From contig CAXXQT010000003.1 of NCBI GenBank assembly GCA_963674575.2, positions 558,001 through 622,000 on the forward strand: DNA of 64,000 nucleotides. Reading direction: 5' to 3'. The notes below the pieces were generated by a model. The model ran no database searches, was not told where the DNA came from, and saw only the letters and a program-made list of their open reading frames with translations. Positions 31,880 through 40,580 of this stretch are shown one piece after another. This DNA comes from JAAYAY01 sp963674575 (GTDB taxonomy: Bacteria > Planctomycetota > Planctomycetia > Pirellulales > Thermoguttaceae). A program made the translations under genes and the position numbers. Position 1 is the stretch's first letter. Each line of letters opens with the position of its first letter.

Positions 31880-32794
31880 ATGCTCGACCTATCTCAAATC
31901 CAACTTCCGACAACCGTTGCCCTGGCCGCCGTGGCAGCCATCGGCTACCTGATCGGTCTGATTCGCTCGAAAGACCGCTCGGAACAGGCGGTTCGCTCCC
32001 GCGCTCAGATCCGCCAGGCTGGCCAGATTGCCAAGGAACTGGAGAGAATCGCTTGGACGATCCGCGGGAACATCTCGCGTCACCATGCTCGGCTTGGCCA
32101 TTTCAAGCAGCGTCTGGCCGAACTGCAGCGTTCAGGCAACCGGGAGGCCGACGTGCTCAAGTCGCTGGGCGATGAGGCGGAATCGATCTTGACGCCAACC
32201 CTTCGACTTGCCAGCCAGATTGCGACCTCCTACGATCATCTCCGAGAACAGACCGACCATTTGATTCAGATGACGAGCAGCCGAGTGGATCCCCTGACGG
32301 GGATCGCGAACCGTCATTTCGTCGAGGAAACCCTGGCGAGCGAATTTGCCGCCATGCGTCGGTACCACACGAAGTTCGCCGTCGCCCTTTTCGAAGTGGA
32401 TCAGTTTCACCGTGTGGGAGAGGACGGCAATCTCCACGGCGACCAGATTCTCCAGGAACTGGCTGCCTCCCTCACCGACGTGGCTCGGGAAACGGACGTG
32501 GTGGCCCGGTTCGGAAGCCAGGCGTTCGTGATTGTCATGCCCCAAACGGACCTCGAAGGTGCGTCCTATTTCGGCGAACGCTATCGTGAGGCGGTGGAAG
32601 AACTTGACAGCGTGACGGTCAGTGGCGGTGTGACTGCCGCCCTGGTGGGCGACGATGCCGGCTCCCTTCTCGTTCGCCTGGAGGAGGCCCTCCAAATGGC
32701 CAAGCACCGCGGGGGAAACAACGTCTATCGCCACGACGGCATCCGGATCGAAGCCGTTGCCGAGCCGGCCGATTCCGAACTCGTGAGCTGCTGA
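31880..32794 (+). CDS. GGDEF-domain protein with degenerate active site, probable c-di-GMP sensor
   Basis: 304 residues, ATG at 31880. A membrane segment (about 11-28) is followed by a helical coiled region (35-130) and a GGDEF fold beginning SSRVDPLTGIANRHFVEETL. FEVDQFHRVGEDGNLHGDQI keeps the metal-binding Asp174 and GD motif. The GGDEF signature is replaced by GSQAF (residues 212-216), so cyclase activity is unlikely. The inhibitory-site motif RETD (203-206) is intact at exactly five residues before it. Such proteins usually act as c-di-GMP receptors. Membrane anchoring suggests a surface or cell-cycle role. Confidence 0.85.
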   Translation: MLDLSQIQLPTTVALAAVAAIGYLIGLIRSKDRSEQAVRSRAQIRQAGQIAKELERIAWTIRGNISRHHARLGHFKQRLAELQRSGNREADVLKSLGDEAESILTPTLRLASQIATSYDHLREQTDHLIQMTSSRVDPLTGIANRHFVEETLASEFAAMRRYHTKFAVALFEVDQFHRVGEDGNLHGDQILQELAASLTDVARETDVVARFGSQAFVIVMPQTDLEGASYFGERYREAVEELDSVTVSGGVTAALVGDDAGSLLVRLEEALQMAKHRGGNNVYRHDGIRIEAVAEPADSELVSC

Positions 32795-32889
32795 GGTTTC
32801 TATTTGAGTCGTTGAATTGGCTCGTGAGTTGCTCCATAATGGGTGTCCGTTCCTGGTGCCCGAGCATCTCACGCAGGACCTGCAAAACG

Positions 32890-33708
32890 ATGAGCTCCCG
32901 TCACGCTTCGTTCCTTTTCCGCACGCGCGGCCTCCACGCCATACCGGCATTTCTTCTGCTGCTTTGCTTTGCTTCCGTCGCCGTTTCGGCGGAGCCTCAG
33001 GCCGGCCTTTCCGCCGAGTCGGTGGATCTCCGTTCCTCTCTGGACGAACTGGGAGTGCAACTCCGTCCACAGGGCACGCGCGGCACGTGTTCCGTTTTCA
33101 CGTTCACCGCGGCGATCGAATTCGCCCTGGCCAAGTCGGGACGCCCCGAACCCTGCCTGAGTGTCGAGTTCCTGAACTGGGCATCCAACCAGGTCGTCGG
33201 CGAGCCGCAGGACGGCAGCTTCTTCTCGGATCTCTGGAGCGGGTTTGAGAAGTACGGCCTGTGCGACGAAAAGGCGATGCCTTACAAGCAGAAGTTCGAT
33301 TCTGATCGACGCCCTTCCGCCGAGGCTCTTTCCCAGGCGAAAGGGACCCGCAAGACGGATCTTGCCCTGCACTGGATCAAGCCGTGGGATCCCCACAAGG
33401 GGCTCAACGAGGAACAGTTCGCGGGCGTCAAGGCCACCCTTCAAAATGGCTGGCCGGTCTGCGGAGGATTCCTCTGGCCCAAACAGGCCACGTGGGCAAA
33501 CGGCGTGCTCCAGTGGGCGCCCCGCGAGGGGGTCCGCGACGGGCACAGCGTGCTCCTCTACGGTTACCGCGACGATCCCGCCCAACCCGGCGGCGGTGTA
33601 TTCCTGATTCGCAACAGCAGCAAAGGCCTCCGCTACGGCGAGATGACGTATCAGTACGTCAAGGACTACATGAACGACGCTGTCTGGGTCGAATGGAAGG
33701 GGCCTTGA
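32890..33708 (+). CDS. Secreted papain-family (C1-like) cysteine peptidase
   Basis: 272 residues from the ATG at 32890 (AGGACC upstream). A signal peptide covers residues 1-34 (HAIPAFLLLLCFASVAVSAE). The motif RPQGTRGTCSVFTFTAAIEF provides oxyanion Gln61 and nucleophile Cys67. VRDGHSVLLYGYRDDP gives His219 and GVFLIRNSSKGLRYGEM gives Asn242, the papain triad in proper order. There is no obvious propeptide, as in several bacterial C1-like proteins. It probably degrades protein outside the cytoplasm. The gene stands alone, converging on the oxidoreductase at 33731. Confidence 0.85.
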   Translation: MSSRHASFLFRTRGLHAIPAFLLLLCFASVAVSAEPQAGLSAESVDLRSSLDELGVQLRPQGTRGTCSVFTFTAAIEFALAKSGRPEPCLSVEFLNWASNQVVGEPQDGSFFSDLWSGFEKYGLCDEKAMPYKQKFDSDRRPSAEALSQAKGTRKTDLALHWIKPWDPHKGLNEEQFAGVKATLQNGWPVCGGFLWPKQATWANGVLQWAPREGVRDGHSVLLYGYRDDPAQPGGGVFLIRNSSKGLRYGEMTYQYVKDYMNDAVWVEWKGP

Positions 33709-33734
33709 GTTGGTCCGCTCTGGCCGCACCCTAC
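33709..33734. repeat. Solo end of MITE-like repeat family (GGCCGCACCCTAC)
   Basis: GAGTTGGTCCGCTCTGGCCG followed by CACCCTAC matches the right end of the repeats at 52231-52507 and 62188-62466. Only this end is present. Its terminal CTA (33731-33733) is the complement of the TAG stop of the minus-strand oxidoreductase gene. Confidence 0.65.
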
Positions 33735-35194
33735 ATTTGGATTTCCGGGACGACGTAGGGTGAACGATAGGTTCCTTGGGCCAGGGCGTTGGCGGCGGCG
33801 TGGTCGACGAACCGCTCGGCCTTCCGGTCGATATTGAGCCACTCGCCGAGGACGACGTTGGGGCGGCTCACGTCGATCTCGTGGGCCGCAAGGTGCTTCA
33901 GGAGGCGATCGTACATCTCCACGAAGGGCGGAACGTCGCCGATCTGATCGCGGATCTCCGTGGCGGTTGCCTGGTGCCCGACCCGGTAGGAGATGTTGCC
34001 CGTGTGCGTGATGGCCGTGGACAGGTGGCCGACAGACACCTCCGCCCGTAGGTTCTCGCGCTTCCGGTCGCGGACGGCCGCGATGAAGTTCTCGAAGTGG
34101 TCTTCCCCGCCAGAAAACGAAGTGATTTTCTTCCCGTCCTTGTCGTAGGCCACACAGTTAGGGAACGACAGGTAACCTCCCTCGCAATCGACGGCCACCC
34201 CCGTCCCCACGCCGCGAAAGTTCGGCATGTTCTTCCGAAAGGCCTCCGGTATGGCCATGTACTGCTTTGCCTTGGGGAGGTTATGGACCTCGTAGAGAAT
34301 GGGGGCGGTGGGAAAGTCGTAGTAGATGATTTGCGTGTTGGGCACGTCGGCCGCGTCGTCGGCGTTGAATCGTCCTCCGATGCTGATCACCCTTCGGGGC
34401 AGTTCTTCCACACCCAGGCACCATCGGGCGATATCAACCTCGTGAACGCCCTGGTTGCACGACTCGCCGTCACCCGTGTTCCAGTCAAAACTGCAATCGT
34501 ATTGCAGCTTGGGCCGATAGATGGGAAGCTTCTTGGCTGGGCCGCACCACAGGTCGTAATCCAATTTGTCGGAGAGTTCCAGGGGCTTGTCGAGCTTACC
34601 GAGCGGTAGCCGGGCCTTGTTGGCGAAGGCCGTGATACAGCGAATCTTGCCGAGGTTGCCCGCCTTGAGCCAGGCGATGGCGTCGATCACGCCCTTCTGC
34701 GATCGCCTCTGGGTGCCGCATTGGACGATGCGATCGTACTTCCTGGCCGCGGACACCATCTGGCGGCCTTCCCAGATGAAATGGCTGACCGGCTTCTCCA
34801 CGTAAACATCCTTGCCGGCCTGGCACGCCCAGATCGTGCTCAACCCGTGCCAGTAATTCTGCGTGGCGTTGGAAATCACGTCCACGTCCGCCCGATCGAA
34901 CACCTTCCGCATGTCGGCGTACGTGTCGACCTTCCGGCCATACTTTTTGGCAAAGGCTTCGGCTCGGCCGCCCAGCAGGCTTCCGTCGGGATCGACCAGG
35001 GCCACGATCTCGACGCCCTCCTGACGCTCCATCCGGGGCACGTGGGCGCCCCAGCCTCGCCCGCCCAACCCCAGCATGCCGACTCGGATTGTGGAGTTGG
35101 CCTGAAGTACTCCTGAGCGGCAGACTTGCGGACAGGCCAAAGCAGTTCCCGTTGCGGCAGCGGCTTTCAGAAACGAGCGGCGGTGCATGGTCAT
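33731..35194 (-). CDS. Tat-exported Gfo/Idh/MocA-family oxidoreductase
   Basis: 487 residues (start ATG 35194; MHRRSF at 35188 is equally possible). A Tat signal (MHRRSFLKAAAATGTALACP) precedes the NAD(P)-binding Rossmann fold with VGMLGLGGRGWGAHV and the family motif VYVEKPVSH. The C-terminal part has the large alpha/beta domain (WNTGDGESCNQGVHEVDIAR, with the catalytic-type His). These enzymes oxidise or epimerise sugars and inositols with a tightly bound cofactor. Planctomycetes have many Tat-exported copies, usually linked to polysaccharide or sulfatase loci, as here. The substrate is unknown. Confidence 0.9.
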   Translation of the reverse strand: MTMHRRSFLKAAAATGTALACPQVCRSGVLQANSTIRVGMLGLGGRGWGAHVPRMERQEGVEIVALVDPDGSLLGGRAEAFAKKYGRKVDTYADMRKVFDRADVDVISNATQNYWHGLSTIWACQAGKDVYVEKPVSHFIWEGRQMVSAARKYDRIVQCGTQRRSQKGVIDAIAWLKAGNLGKIRCITAFANKARLPLGKLDKPLELSDKLDYDLWCGPAKKLPIYRPKLQYDCSFDWNTGDGESCNQGVHEVDIARWCLGVEELPRRVISIGGRFNADDAADVPNTQIIYYDFPTAPILYEVHNLPKAKQYMAIPEAFRKNMPNFRGVGTGVAVDCEGGYLSFPNCVAYDKDGKKITSFSGGEDHFENFIAAVRDRKRENLRAEVSVGHLSTAITHTGNISYRVGHQATATEIRDQIGDVPPFVEMYDRLLKHLAAHEIDVSRPNVVLGEWLNIDRKAERFVDHAAANALAQGTYRSPYVVPEIQM

Positions 35195-35376
35195 CGTATC
35201 CCCCTGGGACTTGGCTGACGGCTTGAAGGCGTTGTGGCTCGAATGACGCTGCTATTATCGGCCTTCCGGATGCCCGCCACAACAGGGGTGTTGAGTTTGG
35301 CCTCTCCGTACCCGAGAATGGCGGGCGGTCTGTGGATAAGCCCGCTTTCTCTGATGACTTATTGGGTGGCGATAAC

Positions 35377-36846
35377 ATGACAAACCGTACCTTGTTGCTT
35401 TGGAGCTTCCTTTTCCTGTTGGGAGCCCCTGTCGTTTGTTGGGGGGCCGACGCCGCTTCCCGTCCCAATGTTCTCTTTATCGCCGTCGACGACCTGCGTC
35501 CGGAATTGAGTTGCTACGGCACGGACGGGATTCACTCTCCCAACATCGACGCCCTGGCGGCCCGCGGCACCGTCTTCGATCGGGCCTATTGCCAGCAGGC
35601 CGTTTGCTCGCCGTCGCGGACAAGCCTTCTCACCGGTTGCCGCCCCGACACGACCACGGTCTACGACCTGACGACCCATTTTCGCAAGAGCCTTCCCGAC
35701 GTCGTCACCCTCCCGCAGCACTTCAGAAATCACGGCTACACCACCATCAACTTCGGCAAGATCTTCCATGGCGGCCTGAACGACAGGCAGTCCTGGTCGG
35801 AGCCGCCCTCAACGGCCCGACGGCCCATGTACGCCCTCGAGGCTAACGTGCAGCTGGTTGCCAAGAAGCGGAAAGAGGCGAAGGGCAAGACGTTCCGTAC
35901 GCCCAGCGCCCGCTACAACGCGATGGCCGGCCCGGCCTACGAATGCGCCGACGTTCCGGACAACGGCTATTCCGACGGGCTGATCGCCGACGAGGCGATT
36001 GCCGCCCTGAAGCGATTGAAGGACAAGCCCTTCTTCCTGGCCGTGGGCTTCCTCAAGCCTCATCTCCCGTTCATCGCCCCAAAGAAGTACTGGGATCTTT
36101 ACGACCGCGACGCGATTCCCATGGCCGCCAACCCCTTCCCGCCCAAGGACGTTCCGAAGATCGCGTTGACGAACTGGGGGGAACTTCGAGCCTACAGCGA
36201 CATTCCTCCCGTGGGCCCCCTGACCGACGATCAGGCTCGCACCCTCAAGCACGGTTACTATGCCTGCGTGAGCTACATGGACGCCCAATTGGGACGCGTT
36301 CTCGAAGAACTTGATCGCCTGGGATTACGCGACAACACGATCATCATCCTGTGGGGCGATCATGGCTGGAAGCTGGGCGAGCACGGCCTGTGGTGCAAGC
36401 ACACGAACTTTGAAAACGACGCCCGGGCGCCGCTCATCTGCGCCGCCCCCGGACAGAAGGCCGCCGGCCGCCACACGAAGGCCCTGGTCGAATTCGTCGA
36501 CATCTATCCTTCTCTCTGCGAACTGGCCGGGTTGCCGCTGCCCGATCATCTCGAAGGCGAGAGCTTTGCCGCCCTGCTCGACGACGCCGACCTGCTCGGC
36601 AAGCCCACCGCCATCAGCCAATATCAGCGCGGCAGCAAGATTATGGGCTATTCCATGCGCACGGATCGCTACCGGCTCACCCTGTGGCAGAAACGGGATG
36701 CGACGCACGAGACCGTGGCTGCGGAACTCTACGACCACGAAAATGACCCGGCCGAGAGCGTGAACGTTGCCGGCGACCCGGCCAATGCGGATCTCGTTGC
36801 GAAACTCACAGAGCAACTGACGGCCCAACTGAAATCGAAGCGATAG
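35377..36846 (+). CDS. Sulfatase (arylsulfatase/iduronate-2-sulfatase type)
   Basis: 489 residues from the ATG at 35377; a start at 35332 lacks a signal. A signal peptide (LLLWSFLFLLGAPVVCWGAD) precedes RPNVLFIAVDDLRPELSCYG, with the metal-binding DD pair at 38-39. CSPSRTSLLTG at 77-87 is the formylglycine motif, Cys77 being converted by a sulfatase-modifying enzyme encoded elsewhere. Other family landmarks are KPFFLAVGFLKPHLPF and IILWGDHGWKLGEHGLWCKH with Asp/His ligands. It hydrolyses sulfate esters, probably of marine or host sulfated glycans. Similarity of pattern to iduronate-2-sulfatase is strongest. Confidence 0.93.
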   Translation: MTNRTLLLWSFLFLLGAPVVCWGADAASRPNVLFIAVDDLRPELSCYGTDGIHSPNIDALAARGTVFDRAYCQQAVCSPSRTSLLTGCRPDTTTVYDLTTHFRKSLPDVVTLPQHFRNHGYTTINFGKIFHGGLNDRQSWSEPPSTARRPMYALEANVQLVAKKRKEAKGKTFRTPSARYNAMAGPAYECADVPDNGYSDGLIADEAIAALKRLKDKPFFLAVGFLKPHLPFIAPKKYWDLYDRDAIPMAANPFPPKDVPKIALTNWGELRAYSDIPPVGPLTDDQARTLKHGYYACVSYMDAQLGRVLEELDRLGLRDNTIIILWGDHGWKLGEHGLWCKHTNFENDARAPLICAAPGQKAAGRHTKALVEFVDIYPSLCELAGLPLPDHLEGESFAALLDDADLLGKPTAISQYQRGSKIMGYSMRTDRYRLTLWQKRDATHETVAAELYDHENDPAESVNVAGDPANADLVAKLTEQLTAQLKSKR

Positions 36847-36897
36847 GCGCAGTGATTCCCCCCAAACACCGATCGAACCACGAGGAACTGGTCTGAC

Positions 36898-37911
36898 ATG
36901 AAACGAATCAGCCTTGCTGTGAGAACGTTGCTTCCCTTGGTCTTGCTTCTGGTCGGGCTAACTCTCTCCGCCCGTGGCGGCGAGCCGGAACTGCGGACGA
37001 TGCGTTACACGTCGCGCAGTGCCGAGGCGGCCATGGCCTGGCAGAAGGAGCTTCGAGCCAGGTTGTTTCAGACCCTCAAGATGGCCGATCTCGTGGCCGC
37101 CGAATCCGACCTCGCCTTGGATCCGCAGCTCATCAGCAAGGTCAACAAGGAGAAGTACACGGAGTTGGAATACGAGATCCGCTCCACGCCGACTCGCTCC
37201 ATCCGCGTGCTGGTGACACGTCCAAAGGTCTCCTCGCAATCCGTTCCGGCCGTCGTCTGCATCCACGGACACGGCGGCAATCGACGCGTGGTTCACGACA
37301 ATGCGAGGATCTACAAGGCCTTTGCCGCCGAACTGGCCGCCCGGGGTTACGTGACCATCGCGGCGAACGTAGGCCAGCACGAGGTTTACGAAGAAGGCCG
37401 CACCCTCATGGGAGAACGGCTCTGGGATCTGATGCGCTGCGTCGACTTCCTGCCTCTCCTTGGCGAAGTGGACCGCGACCGAATCGGCTGCGCCGGCCTC
37501 TCCCTGGGCGGCGAGATGGCCATGTGGCTCGGCGCCATGGACCCCCGCATCGTTGCCACTGTGAGCAGCGGGTTCCTGACCCGGATGGACCAGATGGAGC
37601 ACAACCACTGCATGTGCTGGAAGTTCGCCGGCCTGCGGGAACTGGTCGACTATGCCGACATCTACGCGATGACGGCCCCCCGGGCACTCATGTGCCAGAA
37701 CGGCCGGAAGGAGCCGCCGTCGCAGTTTCCGCCTTCGATTGCGCAGGAGGCCATGAAGGAAATCCGCGTCGCCTATGCCGACATGGGCAAACCCGACAAC
37801 GTACAACTCGACGTCCACGACGGCGCCCACGAAATCGACCTGCCCAAGCTGCTGGAGTTCTTTGACCAGCACCTTAGCCAAAAAGCCCATGACGGTTCGC
37901 AGTCGCCCTGA
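36898..37911 (+). CDS. Secreted alpha/beta hydrolase, acetyl-xylan-esterase/dienelactone-hydrolase type
   Basis: 337 residues. A signal peptide (SLAVRTLLPLVLLLVGLTLS) precedes an alpha/beta hydrolase fold: oxyanion region VVCIHGHGGNRR, nucleophile Ser202 in CAGLSLGGEMAMW, and His311 in VHDGAHEID; the acid is probably in YAMTAPRALMCQNGRKE. It lies 51 bases after the sulfatase on the same strand, so it probably removes ester groups from the same polysaccharide. The specific ester is unknown. Confidence 0.85.
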   Translation: MKRISLAVRTLLPLVLLLVGLTLSARGGEPELRTMRYTSRSAEAAMAWQKELRARLFQTLKMADLVAAESDLALDPQLISKVNKEKYTELEYEIRSTPTRSIRVLVTRPKVSSQSVPAVVCIHGHGGNRRVVHDNARIYKAFAAELAARGYVTIAANVGQHEVYEEGRTLMGERLWDLMRCVDFLPLLGEVDRDRIGCAGLSLGGEMAMWLGAMDPRIVATVSSGFLTRMDQMEHNHCMCWKFAGLRELVDYADIYAMTAPRALMCQNGRKEPPSQFPPSIAQEAMKEIRVAYADMGKPDNVQLDVHDGAHEIDLPKLLEFFDQHLSQKAHDGSQSP

Positions 37912-37957
37912 TTGCCGCGCCGTCCCACCACCAATTCGCGAAAGAGCGTAGCCAACC

Positions 37958-37992
37958 TTGACCTTGATTCAACGATGTCATATAATTATATG
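37958..37992 (+). promoter_or_regulatory. Promoter with overlapping palindromic operator of toxin-antitoxin operon
   Basis: TTGACC (37958-37963) and TATAAT (37981-37986) are 17 bases apart, a near-consensus sigma70 promoter. The -10 box is embedded in the perfect 14-bp palindrome CATATAATTATATG (37979-37992), a likely site for antitoxin autorepression. The ATG of the antitoxin follows 34 bases later. Confidence 0.85.
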
Positions 37993-38025
37993 CTAATTAT
38001 CTGATTTCTGGCATCGAGGTTTTTT

Positions 38026-38319
38026 ATGATTGATCTCCAAGATATCCATCCATTGACGGCATTCCTGCGCGACCACAGAACACATTTGGACCGCCTGGAG
38101 AAAACCGGTCGTCCCGAAGTCCTTACGGTCAACGGCAAGGCGAGAGTCGTGGTCCAGGATGCGGTCGCATATCAGAAACTGCTCGATCAACTCGAACTGC
38201 TGAGTGCGGAAGAAACCCTGCGGCAACGGATTGCTTCGCTGGAAGCAGGTGAGCCCGGGGTGCCCGCCAGCGAGGTCTTGGCCGACGTTCGCAAACACTT
38301 GGGAATCAAAACGGGGTAG
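38026..38319 (+). CDS. Phd/YefM-type antitoxin
   Basis: 97 residues, ATG at 38026. The N-terminus LQDIHPLTAFLRDHRTHLDR, then PEVLTVNGKARVVVQDAVAY, fits the Phd/YefM DNA-binding fold. The C-terminal part (EETLRQRIASLEAGEPGVPA then SEVLADVRKHLG) is the expected toxin-binding helix. It binds and neutralises the downstream ParE-type toxin and represses its own promoter, where a palindrome covers the -10 box. Genes are 6 bases apart. Confidence 0.85.
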   Translation: MIDLQDIHPLTAFLRDHRTHLDRLEKTGRPEVLTVNGKARVVVQDAVAYQKLLDQLELLSAEETLRQRIASLEAGEPGVPASEVLADVRKHLGIKTG

Positions 38320-38325
38320 CGGCAG

Positions 38326-38628
38326 TTGCGGTATCAGGTAATCTTTCGCAAAGAGGCGAGAGACGAAGCCGTTCAGGCAGCGGCCTACATCGCCCATCAA
38401 GGTTATCCGGAGACGGCATTGCGCTGGTATGAGGGGTTGGTGGACGCGATTGACTCGCTTGCAACAATGCCCGAACGATGTGGCTACACGAATGAGAATG
38501 ACCGATTTGTGATTGAACTCCGTCAATTGCTCTACAAGCCCTATCGAATAATCTTCACGATTCGTGATGCGACGGTTCACGTGCTACATGTTCGTCACAC
38601 TGCGATGGACGATCTCGGCACGCTGTGA
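38326..38628 (+). CDS. ParE/RelE-family toxin
   Basis: 100 residues with a TTG start at 38326 (RYQVIFRKEARDEAVQAAAY), only 6 bases after the antitoxin stop. The RelE/ParE fold is shown by the N-terminal strand and helix, YKPYRIIFTIRDATVHVLHV and the final RHTAMDDL. Members either cleave mRNA on ribosomes or poison DNA gyrase. The sequence pattern (long helical hairpin, ALRWYEGLVDAIDSLATMPE) is closer to ParE. The pair stands alone between an esterase and a glycosidase-like gene. Confidence 0.85.
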   Translation: MRYQVIFRKEARDEAVQAAAYIAHQGYPETALRWYEGLVDAIDSLATMPERCGYTNENDRFVIELRQLLYKPYRIIFTIRDATVHVLHVRHTAMDDLGTL

Positions 38629-38669
38629 GTTGAACCTCCCACCCCGCCCCGACAATTCGGAGACCAACC

Positions 38670-40259
38670 ATGCCTGCCCACCCCATCTCCCGTCGTGACT
38701 GGCTCAAAACTGCAACCGCCATCGGTCTTGGGGCCAGGGTTCTCACGAGCGGACAAGCACACGCCGAGGACGTGAAAGAGCCCGTCGAAATCGGTTCCCG
38801 CCGCGAACTGTTCATCGACGGCTTCCTGATCGAGAGCCTTCATGGCGGCGCCGAGCAGCGGCTTCACCATCCGGTGCCGCAGGAGATCGCACTCGTTCAC
38901 AACGCTCCCTGGGAAGGTACGGGCAGCGGCTACCATAGCGTGTTTCGCGACGGCGACCTCTACCGCATGTACTACAAGGCCTGGCATCTGGAAGTCTCCC
39001 AGGGCAAAGTCGACACGAAACGACACCCGCTCTATTGCTGCTATGCCGAGAGCAAGGACGGGATCCACTGGGAAAAACCCGAGCTAGGGCTCCACGAGTT
39101 TGGGGGCTCCAAGGCCAACAACATCGTCATGGTCAGCGGAACCTCGGGTTCCCTGAAAGTCGACGCGGGCCACCCGGCCGTCTTCAAAGACGACAACCCG
39201 GCCGCTCCCCCCGAGGCACGCTACAAGGCGATCCTGCGATCCTCCGGGACAAACGGGCTGATTCCCTTTAAGTCGCCTGACGGCATCCACTGGTCGCCCA
39301 TGACGGACAAGCCGATCCTAACCGGACGGGGAGCCTTCGATTCGCAGAACTTGGCCTTTTGGGATCCTACGCTCGGCAAGTACCGAGCCTACTGGCGGAT
39401 CTTCACCGCGGGCGTCACTGACGAAAAGAACTGGAAACCGGCCGGCCATCGGGCGATCCGAACGGCTGTCTCCGACGATTTGATCCACTGGGAAAACGAG
39501 GCCGACCTGGTCTACGAAGACTCGCCCTCCGAGCACCTCTACACGAATCAAATCAGGCCTTACTTCCGGGCGCCGCACCTGCTCATCGGTTTTCCCACTC
39601 GTTACGTGGAGCGGGGCTGGTCGCCATCGATGGAAGCCCTGCCCGAATGGGAGCATCGCCACATGCGGTCCTCCGCCTCGGACCGCTACGGCATGGCCAT
39701 CACCGAGGGCCTGCTCATGGCGAGTCGCGACGGGGTCCAATTCAAACGGTGGAACGAGGCCTTCCTCCGCCCGGGGATCGAGCGACCCGGCACGTGGCAT
39801 TACGGCCAGCAGTACATCGCCTGGCATGCCGTCGAAACGAAATCAGCGCTACCCGGCGCACCGAACGAACTCTCCCTCTATGCGGGAGAGAACTACTGGA
39901 CCGGCGACAGCAGCGAGCTGCGCCGCTACACGTTGCGACTGGACGGCTTCGTTTCCGTCAACGCCCCCATGAGCGGCGGCGAACTGATCACCCGGCCGAT
40001 CACCTTCGCCGGCAATCGCCTCCATCTCAATTTCGCCACCTCGGCGGCCGGCACGATCCGCGTCGAATTGCAGCATCCCGACGGAGCGGCCGTGCCGGGC
40101 TTCGCCCTGGCCGACTGCGACGAAATCTTCGGCGACACCGTCGATCGTGTCGTCACCTGGAAAGCCGGCGGCAACCTGGCCCCCCTGGCCGGAAAGCCCC
40201 TCCGCCTCCGCATCGAACTAAAAGACGCGGATCTGTTTTCACTCCAGTTTGGCCAGTAA
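38670..40259 (+). CDS. Tat-exported glycosidase-like protein, five-bladed beta-propeller
   Basis: 529 residues. A twin-arginine signal (ISRRDWLKTATAIGLGARVL) is followed by a region with repeated YRMYYKAWHLE, CYAESKDGIHWEKPELGLHE and TAVSDDLIHWENEADLVYED motifs, the D(G)xHWxxP pattern of GH32/GH43/GH68-type propellers. No confident catalytic triad can be assigned. C-terminal residues 440-529 form a beta sandwich (TFAGNRLHLNFATSAAGTIR). The family is frequent in planctomycete sulfatase/oxidoreductase loci. Function is inferred to be glycan binding or hydrolysis. Confidence 0.72.
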   Translation: MPAHPISRRDWLKTATAIGLGARVLTSGQAHAEDVKEPVEIGSRRELFIDGFLIESLHGGAEQRLHHPVPQEIALVHNAPWEGTGSGYHSVFRDGDLYRMYYKAWHLEVSQGKVDTKRHPLYCCYAESKDGIHWEKPELGLHEFGGSKANNIVMVSGTSGSLKVDAGHPAVFKDDNPAAPPEARYKAILRSSGTNGLIPFKSPDGIHWSPMTDKPILTGRGAFDSQNLAFWDPTLGKYRAYWRIFTAGVTDEKNWKPAGHRAIRTAVSDDLIHWENEADLVYEDSPSEHLYTNQIRPYFRAPHLLIGFPTRYVERGWSPSMEALPEWEHRHMRSSASDRYGMAITEGLLMASRDGVQFKRWNEAFLRPGIERPGTWHYGQQYIAWHAVETKSALPGAPNELSLYAGENYWTGDSSELRRYTLRLDGFVSVNAPMSGGELITRPITFAGNRLHLNFATSAAGTIRVELQHPDGAAVPGFALADCDEIFGDTVDRVVTWKAGGNLAPLAGKPLRLRIELKDADLFSLQFGQ

Positions 40260-40580
40260 CCCAGTAGGTTCCGGGCGCCGCACGGAACCCTGACCAATCA
40301 CGCAGCATTCCACTTCACGCCGCTTCGCCGAAGAATGCGGCGCATTGTCGAGTCAAGCGGGCTTTGAAAAACAACCGGCTTGCCACTTCAGGGTTCCGTG
40401 CGGCGCCCGGAACCTACTGGGGGTCCGGAACGCCGGTCAATTATGCGACATTCCACTTCAAGTCGCTTCGTCGAAGAATGCGGTGCATTGTCGGTTCACG
40501 CGGTCTCCGAAAAACGATCGTTCTGCCACTTCAGGGTTCCGTGCGGCGCCCGGAACCTACTGGGGGCTGGGATTCACCTC
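40260..40580. repeat. Intergenic repeat block: one inverted and two direct copies of a 33-bp hairpin element
   Basis: GGTTCCGTGCGGCGCCCGGA-containing units lie at 40261-40292 (reverse), 40388-40420 and 40531-40563 (forward, 143 bases apart). Each is itself a hairpin (GGTTCCG/CGGAACC). Between them a second segment with TTCCACTTCA(A/C)GxCGCTTCG and GAATGCGGxGCATTGTCG recurs at about 40309-40352 and 40451-40493, so the direct unit is a tandem duplication of about 143 bases. It separates convergent genes, where bidirectional termination is expected. Confidence 0.85.
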
